DNA of 64,000 bases, from positions 1,240,001 to 1,304,000 of the forward strand of contig NZ_CP043808.1 in NCBI RefSeq assembly GCF_008386315.1, read 5' to 3'. The translations under genes were made by a program, and so were the position numbers. Source of the DNA: Serinicoccus marinus DSM 15273. GTDB taxonomy: Bacteria > Actinomycetota > Actinomycetes > Actinomycetales > Dermatophilaceae. This document shows positions 57,774-64,000 of this stretch, piece by piece (position 1 is the stretch's first letter; every line of letters begins with the position of its first letter). The notes under the pieces are model-generated. The model searched no databases, had not been told where the DNA came from, and saw nothing but the letters and a program-made list of their open reading frames with translations.

Positions 57774-59033
57774 TCAGCCGGCCCAGGTGGGCAACGTCTC
57801 GGCCAGCGGCTGGTCGGTCTCCCAGTAGCGGACGACCGTCCAGCCCTCAGCGGCGGGCCGCAACAGCACCGCGGTGTCCCGGACCGGGTCCACCGGGTCG
57901 ATCGGGGCATCCGCGACCGGTGCCTGCAGGGCCGTGACGAGCACCTCGCCCCCGAGCTCCACCGGCCCGTCGACGCAGGACTCACCGGGCAGCATCGCTT
58001 CGCACGGCGGGTAGCCGGAGACCTGCCAGAGCAGGAAAGCGGCGTCCTCCGGGTCGGCGGCAGGCAGCACGCTGCCGACCAGGGGGTGGTCGGTGCCGTC
58101 GCCCGGATCCGCAGCAGCGGAGCCGTCGCTCGGGTCGGTGCCCGGTTCCTCGTCCCCGAGCCAGACGGAGCCGTCGTCGGGGAACGGGCCGGTGCCGTCG
58201 CCGTCGAGCCAGACGGAGCCGTCGTCCGGGAACGGACCGGTGCCCTCGCCCTGGAGGCTGTCGTCTTGCAACGTCTCTGGCGCGGCCACGACCCCGCCCT
58301 CCGGGCCCGGCTCCACGGCGCCGGCGTCGTCGGGCTGCACCTGCACGTCGGTTTCCTCGGTGAAGGCATCCTGCTCGGGCTCGGACGGCGCGGGCTCGGC
58401 GGACTCCGCAGCCTGCGCGTCCCGCCAACCGTCCGGCTCCTCCCCGGCTCGGGTGTGGATGAGCAGGTCTACCACCCAGGCGGCGCGCAGCCCGGTGGTC
58501 TCGTGCGAGAGCGAGGGTCGGTAGACGACGCCGTCCTCGTAGATCGTCCAGGTCACCCAGTAGCGCTCGTCGTCCAGCGCGACCTGAGCGCCACGCTCCA
58601 CGTTGACGAAGTACGGCACACCGTCGACCTCTCGCACCTCGGTGTAGTCTTCGTCGTCCTGCGCGTACTCGGCCAGGGTCGCCTCGTGGTCCTCCCGGGT
58701 GGAGAATTCGTCCCATCCCGTGGCGATCGTCACCCGCGCGGAATCGCCCTCCTCTGGTGGGCTCCCGGCGGTGGTGACGGTGTAGACGCAGAGCGCGGGC
58801 AGCTCCTCGTCGGGAGTGATGGTCACCACCTGTTCCTCGACGTGCAACGTCGTGAGATAGGCACTCATGGTGTCCTCGCTGAGCGGACAGCCGCCGGCCT
58901 CGGCCGAGCCGCCGCAGCCCGTGAGGGTGAGGCCCGCCAGCAGCGTGACAGGGAGCACCGCCTGCGGCCGGCGCCAGTGCGGCGGGGCCGGAGAGGTGTC
59001 GGTGCGGGGGTAGTAGACAGCAGTAGCGGCCAT
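57774..59033 (-). CDS. Lipoprotein with repeat-bearing acidic region
   Basis: Predicted 419 residues. A signal peptide with lipobox LTLTGC is preceded by about 30 residues. The first 230 residues of the mature protein form a globular part (VTIATGWDEFSTREDHEATL, YWVTWTIYEDGVVYRPSL). A low-complexity Glu/Asp/Pro stretch follows, with two copies of GTGPFPDDGSVWL. The C-terminus (PPCEAMLPGESCVDGPVELG) has paired cysteines. Function unknown; anchored outside the membrane. Confidence 0.7.
   Translation of the reverse strand: MAATAVYYPRTDTSPAPPHWRRPQAVLPVTLLAGLTLTGCGGSAEAGGCPLSEDTMSAYLTTLHVEEQVVTITPDEELPALCVYTVTTAGSPPEEGDSARVTIATGWDEFSTREDHEATLAEYAQDDEDYTEVREVDGVPYFVNVERGAQVALDDERYWVTWTIYEDGVVYRPSLSHETTGLRAAWVVDLLIHTRAGEEPDGWRDAQAAESAEPAPSEPEQDAFTEETDVQVQPDDAGAVEPGPEGGVVAAPETLQDDSLQGEGTGPFPDDGSVWLDGDGTGPFPDDGSVWLGDEEPGTDPSDGSAAADPGDGTDHPLVGSVLPAADPEDAAFLLWQVSGYPPCEAMLPGESCVDGPVELGGEVLVTALQAPVADAPIDPVDPVRDTAVLLRPAAEGWTVVRYWETDQPLAETLPTWAG
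58158..58250 (-). repeat. 48-bp tandem repeat, two units, inside the lipoprotein gene
   Basis: Units start at 58158 and 58206 and are nearly identical on the DNA level. Each encodes GTGPFPDDGSVWL plus a variable acidic linker. The period is 16 codons, so unit number can change without breaking the frame. Confidence 0.75.
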
Positions 59034-59257
59034 CACGGGCTCCTCGCCAGGCGGCGCCCACGGTGACGCCGGTTCACAGGGTTCGCCCAGGCTACACCCG
59101 GGAGAGTGAGGCTCGCAGGACCCTGACGGGGTTCTCTCTTGCTGACCCGGCCGTCGTCTCCGCAATGTCGAGCTGGCGACGCGCCTGGGCACGAAGTGGC
59201 AGGTGGTGGGCAGCACTGGGGGAGTCTGCCCCTGCGACCGATGCTCCATCCGTTGTC

Positions 59258-61745
59258 CTAGATGAGCTCGGTCACGAAGGGGGAGGGGTTGTGCTCGGGG
59301 CTGATGAGCAGCACCCCGCGGCGTGCCCGGGTGAGCGCCACGTAGAAGAGCCGGCGCTCCTCCGCGTGCGGGTAGGTGTCACCACCGGCCATGGCGAGCG
59401 CCAGGACCGGGTCGTCCGCGATCCGGCTCGGGAAGGCGTAGGAGCCCGCCGACAGGTTGGGGACGACGACGTAGTCGGCTTCGAGCCCCTTGGCGGAGTG
59501 GATGGTGTGGAACGCCAGCCGAATCTCCGGAGGGGCTGCGTGCGGCATGAGGCCGCGGTCCTGGTGGTAGCGCCCGAGGACGTCCACGCTCACCGAGTCC
59601 GCGACGATGGCGCCCTCGTGTATGGCGTCACGCAGCTGGGTGAGGAAGTCGCCGATCGCGCGGAAGACCTCGGTGGCGCTCGCCACCGTGCGCAGCCGCA
59701 CCCCCTCGTGCGCAGCCTGGTCGGTCGGCCGGTCGTGGACCGACACGACGGTCTTGCGCACCTGGGCGGGGTTCTTCATGACGAAGCGGGCGGCAGTGTC
59801 GCTGATGGACTGGTGGCAGCGGAAGGTCGTCGTCAGGTGCACCGTGGGGCCCGGGCCGAACTGGTCGTGAAATCCCGTCACCACGCTCAGGTCGGCCCCG
59901 GCGAAGCGGTTGATGGACTGCCAGTCGTCCCCGACGGCGAGCAGGTCGCGGCCGGGCTGCGACACGAGGGCCCGGGTCAGGCGCGCCCGCGCCTGGCTGG
60001 CGTCCTGCAGCTCGTCGACCATGACCAGTCGGTAGGGGCTGACGTACCTGCCCGACTCGAGGTGGTCGGCGGCCTGCACGAGCATGTCCTCGAAGTCCAC
60101 GTAGCCGCCGTCGGCGAGCCGGGCCTGCCAGGCGTCGTGGATCGGCCAGTAGAGGTCCAGGAAGATGCTGGTGCGTCTCCGGTTGCGCACGAGGCCGTCC
60201 CCAGGCGTCGTCTCACCTCCTGCCGGTCCAGCGAGTTCGCCTTGACGTGCAGCATGAAGGTCCGCACGAGGCGGAGCAGGTCGGCGTCCGTGACGACCTT
60301 GACGCCTCTGACAGGTGCTCGGTCGGGGTCCCAGTGGAGGCGTATGCCGTGCCCGACCAGCTCTTTCTCGAGGCGGGACAGGCCGTCACCGTGCATGACC
60401 TCGGCCCACGTGGTCTCCACCAGGGTCGTGCCGTGCTGCCGATGCAGCTGGCGCTTCCGCTCCATACCGTCGAGGTAGTCGGTCCACCCCGGGCGCGGGT
60501 TGCCGTCCGCGTCCAGCCCCCAGTGCTCGTGCCAGACGTCGATGTCGGGGTAGTAGAAGTCGGGGTGGTACTGCCGGTGCTCGGCGTCCGCGGTGTCGTA
60601 GGTGTAGGGGCGTTCGTACTCGTAGCTGACGCCGTGGAGGTAGAGGAAGTTCGCGACCCAGCGCTCTCCCTCGCTCTTGACCGTGGTGCCGTCCATCGCG
60701 CGGTAGCCCGCCGCGCGTGGGGCCGAGTCCCAGGTGTCTGGTGCAGATGGCTCGGTGAAGTCCTCGTCCGGACGCGTGCAGAGCAGCAGCCGGAACCAGT
60801 CCCGGGCATACCTGAACCGGGGATCGCTGTCCTTTAGCTTCGCCACGATCTCCGACAGGACGCCGAGCTCGTCGCTTTTGTTGGTCAGCCACGGCGCCAC
60901 CGTCGGCTTGCGACCGGTGGCATGGCCGATGACCTTGAGCCCGAAGGCGTGGAAGGTGGTGGCCTCGACCCCTCGGCGGGCAAGCCGGCTGCCGCGAACC
61001 GGCGTCGTATGCGCGTCTGCAGCTCGGCGGCGGCGTCCCGGTTGCAGGCGAGGAGCACGATCTCCTCTGGCTTCGCCAGGCCGCGGGACACGGCATACGC
61101 CGCCCGGGCCACCATGACCGACGTCTTGCCTGACCCGGCTGCGGCGATGACGTTGACCCGGTTGTCGTAGGTGACGACCGCGCGCGCCTGCTCGTCGGTC
61201 AGCGGGCTGCTCTCGACCGTGTCGAAGAACTGGCGCTGCTGCTGGGCGATCGCAGTCGCGATCTCGTCGTTGACGGTCCGCAGCCAGCTGCGGGTGCCCT
61301 CCTCGGTCAGCCAGAGCGGTCCGGCTCCCCGCGTGTGGCCGGCGACGGCTGGCTCTTGGTCGGCTGTGGCGGGACGGGTGGAGAGCAGCGCTGCGACCTC
61401 CTCCTCGGTGATCCACCGGAGGTCTCGCCCAGCCGCCTCGATCGTGGTCGAGAGCCTCGCGGTCCAGGCGGTGAGAGAGCTAGACAGTGACTCCTGCACG
61501 GCCTGCTCGAGGCGCCGGCCCTCCTCGCCGGACAGACCGTTGAGGACACGGGCTCGCTCCGGCACCCCGGCCACGGTCACGGTCGTCCGCCACCATCGGC
61601 GGGTCACCGAGATGCGGTCGGCCCCGGAGGCGGGGATGTGGATCTCTTCGGTGCCGTGACGGAGAGTGAACCCGTTGTCGCGACGGACGAGGACCCAGTC
61701 CTCGCCGTGCGGCGTAGTGCCGCGCCAGATGACGGGAACCGCCAT
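59258..61745 (-). CDS. helD: DNA helicase IV (HelD)-like superfamily 1 helicase with nuclease-like insert (two frameshifts)
   Basis: About 828 residues. Walker A is AAGSGKTSVMVARAAY (around residue 200), Walker B is VMVDELQDASQ, and the C-terminal motifs include VGDDWQSINRFAGADL, HTIHSAKGLEADYVVV and RRLFYVALTRARRGVLL. Between the motor halves, YHPDFYYPDIDVWHEHWG and TLVETTWAEV form a PD-(D/E)xK-like insert typical of E. coli helicase IV. The frame changes near 60970 and 60195. The ATG at 61745 opens MAVPVIWRGT. This enzyme class unwinds DNA in repair and recombination. Confidence 0.85.
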
Positions 61746-61984
61746 GGTCACACCCCTTCGTCGTTCAGGGTGGTGCCCACGGCCCCTTACCCCCTCGGAC
61801 CGGGCCAACCCGCCGTTCGCGCATCCCTACGGCTCTTGCTGGCACGGCCCGGAGAGCGGGACATTAGCAGAATTCTTCGCCAGGGATTCCTGGATGTGCA
61901 GCCGCTCAAAGACAGAGTGATGACGAGCGCAATTCTGCGCGGAGCAGCTAGTGTCAGGCGACACCGGCAGGGGAGGACAGTGGA
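61746..61984. other. Divergent intergenic region between helD and the NYN gene
   Basis: About 240 bases, lower in GC toward the NYN gene. A possible -10 TAGTGT lies at 61950-61955, overlapping a small hairpin GTGTC-AGGC-GACAC. GGGGAGGA precedes the NYN ATG. No other signal was seen. Confidence 0.4.
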
Positions 61985-63285
61985 ATGCCCCACACATCAG
62001 CGCTCTTCATCGACTTCGACAACTTCTTCAGCGGGCTGCTCGCTGCAGATCCGGCCGCGGCTCTTGACGTCGTGACCAAACCGTCGATGTGGCTCAACCG
62101 CCTGACAAGGGACGACGGCGGAGAGCCTGCACGCCGCTGGCTGGTGCTGCGCTGCTACGTGAACCCGGCCGGCAGCGTCAGCCACCCGGCGAAGGCCAAC
62201 GAGCGGCTCTACTTCTCGACCTTCCGTCCCTATTTCACGCAGGCCGGCATCGAGGTGGTGGACTGCCCGCCGCTGACCAAGAGGGCCAAGAACGGCGCTG
62301 ACATCCGCATCGCTGTCGATGTCATGACCGCGCTTCGCGGGGAGACTCGCTACGACGAGTTCGTGATCGCCTCGAGCGACGCGGACTTCACGCCGTTGCT
62401 TCAGGTCTTGCGCGCCCACGACCGACGGGTCACCGTCATCTCGACCGGCAACTCCACGGCCGCATACGAAGCGCTGGCCGACCACCTGCTGGACGAGCAG
62501 GACGTGATCGAGCTGACGCAGCCCGGCGGCGAGCAATTGAGTTCGGAGCGAGTGATTGAGACCGTCCCAGATCCCTCTCCCGCGGCCGGGGACGAGGTGT
62601 GGGAGGAGTCGGAGTACGAGAAGTTCGCATCGATCGTCAGGTCGCACTATGTCGAAGCGGACGCTCCGATCAACCTTGCCACGCTGTCTATGCGGCTCAG
62701 AGCAGAGCTCGGGGACGTGACGACACGCACCGGCTGGTTCGGGGCGGGGGGGGGGGGTTCGGGAAGGCTCTCCGCAGCCTCGAGTTGCCAAATGTCGAGT
62801 TCTCTCAGCACGTGTTGTTTGATCCCGACCGTCATGAGGCACCACCCTCGTCCACCCCGACACCAGCTGTGGCCCGCCCCGCGATGGATCTGCCGCCGGT
62901 CATCGCGAAGTTTCGCCAGATCACGAAACTGCCGGCGCTGGCGACCACCGACTGGGTGCAGGTCCATCAGAGCCTGGCAGCCTATGCCTGCCTGCACGAG
63001 TTCAACTTCACCGAGGCGACGCGGTGGGCACGGGATCACGCCGCGGAGGCTGGCCACGAGATCTCCCGGGCCGCCTTCACCTACGTCACCCGGGCGTGCA
63101 ACGCCGTGGGACCACCGCTGTATGCGGACCCGCCGCCGACCGAGGACCAGATCGCCGCGGCGCTGCTGGAGAACGTGCTGAACCTCGCCCGACAGTCGGG
63201 CGTGGACGTCACCGACGCCGATGTTCGAGCTCTGGCTGAATGGGTGGGGGCTGAACCTGGACCGGTCTCGGATCTTCAGCCCTGA
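61985..63285 (+). CDS. NYN-domain (LabA/PIN-like) RNase-like protein with OST-HTH, interrupted at a G12 tract
   Basis: About 433 residues. The N-terminal NYN domain carries the acidic residues in ALFIDFDNF and ASSDADFTPLLQ, like LabA/DUF88 nucleases. The following part (IVRSHYVEADAPINLATLSM and RSLELPNVEFSQHVLFDP) matches the OST-HTH/LOTUS RNA-binding fold. Twelve consecutive G at 62746-62757 break the frame: adding one G, or removing two or five, restores WFGAGG then FGKALRSLELPN. The C-terminus is helical (WARDHAAEAGHEISRAAFTY). Presumed RNA-processing enzyme; substrate unknown. It is convergent with the gene after it. Confidence 0.8.
62746..62757 (+). repeat. Homopolymer of 12 G inside the NYN gene
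   Basis: The longest mononucleotide run noticed in the window. Its length decides whether the protein is full length. See the finding on phase variation. Confidence 0.9.
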
Positions 63286-63287
63286 AG

Positions 63288-63971
63288 TCAGGTGAGCGGC
63301 TCGTCCCGCTCGGGGTCGAACTCGCGAGCGCCGTCCGGCCACGGCTCGTAGAGGGCCTCGTCGTCCTCGTCGAAGTAGTAGTAGTTGGCGATACCGGAGC
63401 TGTCCAGGATCAATCCAACGGGCTGAAAGTCTGCATCGACGGCCAGGAAGATCGGGTACCCGCCGGAGGCGCTCCAGAACCATGCCGAGGCTCCAAAGCG
63501 CTCGTCCTCGACGATCGGCAGCCGGCCCGGGGCGGCACCGTGGTAGATGCGGTGCCCCTCCTCGTGAATGAGGTGGCTGGCTCCTGCGGGGCCGATGCCC
63601 ACCCATCGGTTGGGGCCGCGCACCACACCCGCTTCGACCGCCCCGACGATCGTCGACGGGTCCCCCCATACGAACCGGAGAGTCAGCGCCCCGTTGCCCG
63701 GACCCTCAGAGTCAGCATTGACGACATCAATTCGGTAGTCGCCGTGCAACGTCATTCCGAGGTCGATCTCGCCGTGGCCGAGCAGGTAAATGGGGCCATC
63801 GAGGTGTAGGTGCTTGGTCACGACGTGCAGCGGCTTATTCGGCAGGCCGGCCGCGTCATGGACCAGGTCCTCCGTGAAAAGTCTCGTGACGGTGGTGTGC
63901 AGCCGGACGGACCTTGGGTCTGCAGGCGGGGTGAACTCGCCGCCGTCGACCAGCGCCTGGGGCTCGCGCAT
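63288..63971 (-). CDS. Hypothetical protein, start near the right edge
   Basis: Predicted 227 residues from ATG 63971. It is a soluble protein with mixed beta segments (GHGEIDLGMTLHGDYRIDVV, FVWGDPSTIVGAVEAGV) and an acidic tail (YYYFDEDDEALYEPW). No family recognised. A longer start beyond the window edge cannot be excluded. Its stop is two bases after that of the convergent NYN gene. Confidence 0.55.
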   Translation of the reverse strand: MREPQALVDGGEFTPPADPRSVRLHTTVTRLFTEDLVHDAAGLPNKPLHVVTKHLHLDGPIYLLGHGEIDLGMTLHGDYRIDVVNADSEGPGNGALTLRFVWGDPSTIVGAVEAGVVRGPNRWVGIGPAGASHLIHEEGHRIYHGAAPGRLPIVEDERFGASAWFWSASGGYPIFLAVDADFQPVGLILDSSGIANYYYFDEDDEALYEPWPDGAREFDPERDEPLT

Positions 63972-64000
63972 TCTTCGTCGCTCACCAGCTTCAGCGTCCA

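Overview
The window is high-GC (roughly 70%) actinobacterial chromosome. GC-ending codons, many GTG starts, Lsr2-type DNA-binding sequence, SHOCT, DUF222-HNH and WXG/TY-Chap proteins all point to Actinomycetota, possibly the Intrasporangiaceae/Ornithinimicrobiaceae (inference, not tested). No rRNA, tRNA or CRISPR array was seen. About twenty genes carry one or more single-base frameshifts, so either the assembly has many indel errors or parts of the locus are decaying. Those genes are annotated through their frameshifts and flagged.

1-9.3 kb, plus strand: the end of a TRAP solute-binding protein, then a homoprotocatechuate (4-hydroxyphenylacetate) meta-cleavage operon. Its genes are a FAH-RraA fusion (HpaG-like), a GntR/FCD regulator, HpaE, HpaD, HpaH and HpaI. 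A perfect 12-bp palindrome overlaps the promoter and fits the GntR operator. A frameshifted ThDP-dependent enzyme follows.

9.3-22.3 kb, minus strand: a truncated LVIVD protein, then a seven-gene, end-overlapping operon. In transcription order it is TctC, TctB, TctA, a DapA/NanA-type aldolase, a LacI regulator, an FGGY kinase and an L-fucose-isomerase-like enzyme. Twin LacI-type operators sit at its promoter. Upstream are a nested inverted-repeat element and a second unit (large FAD/Fe-S 2-hydroxy-acid dehydrogenase plus ribokinase). At 22.26-22.94 kb is a mosaic of three unrelated gene fragments.

22.9-34 kb: a Tat-exported M14 carboxypeptidase, DUF421, an AI-2E-family transporter, an ERCC4-nuclease/Lsr2 fusion with a ribbon-helix-helix partner, a lower-GC patch with a lipoprotein and an Mrr restriction enzyme, small conserved proteins and an intact DUF222-HNH endonuclease.

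34-42.5 kb, minus strand: a complete Wadjet-type anti-plasmid/defence operon, JetA-JetB-JetC-JetD (DUF2397, DUF2398, TIGR02680-like SMC ATPase, DUF2399).

42.6-49.9 kb: a SpoU-type RNA methyltransferase joined to a five-gene WXG-like set with a divergent TY-Chap chaperone, an alcohol dehydrogenase and SDR convergent pair, and a TM2-like protein.

49.9-64 kb: decayed second copies of the ERCC4-Lsr2 and DUF222-HNH genes, a SWIM/SNF2 helicase, a VapBC-type toxin-antitoxin pair with a leaderless promoter, a nucleotidyltransferase remnant, a repeat-bearing lipoprotein, DNA helicase IV, a NYN-domain RNase-like protein interrupted at a G12 tract, and an unknown protein.
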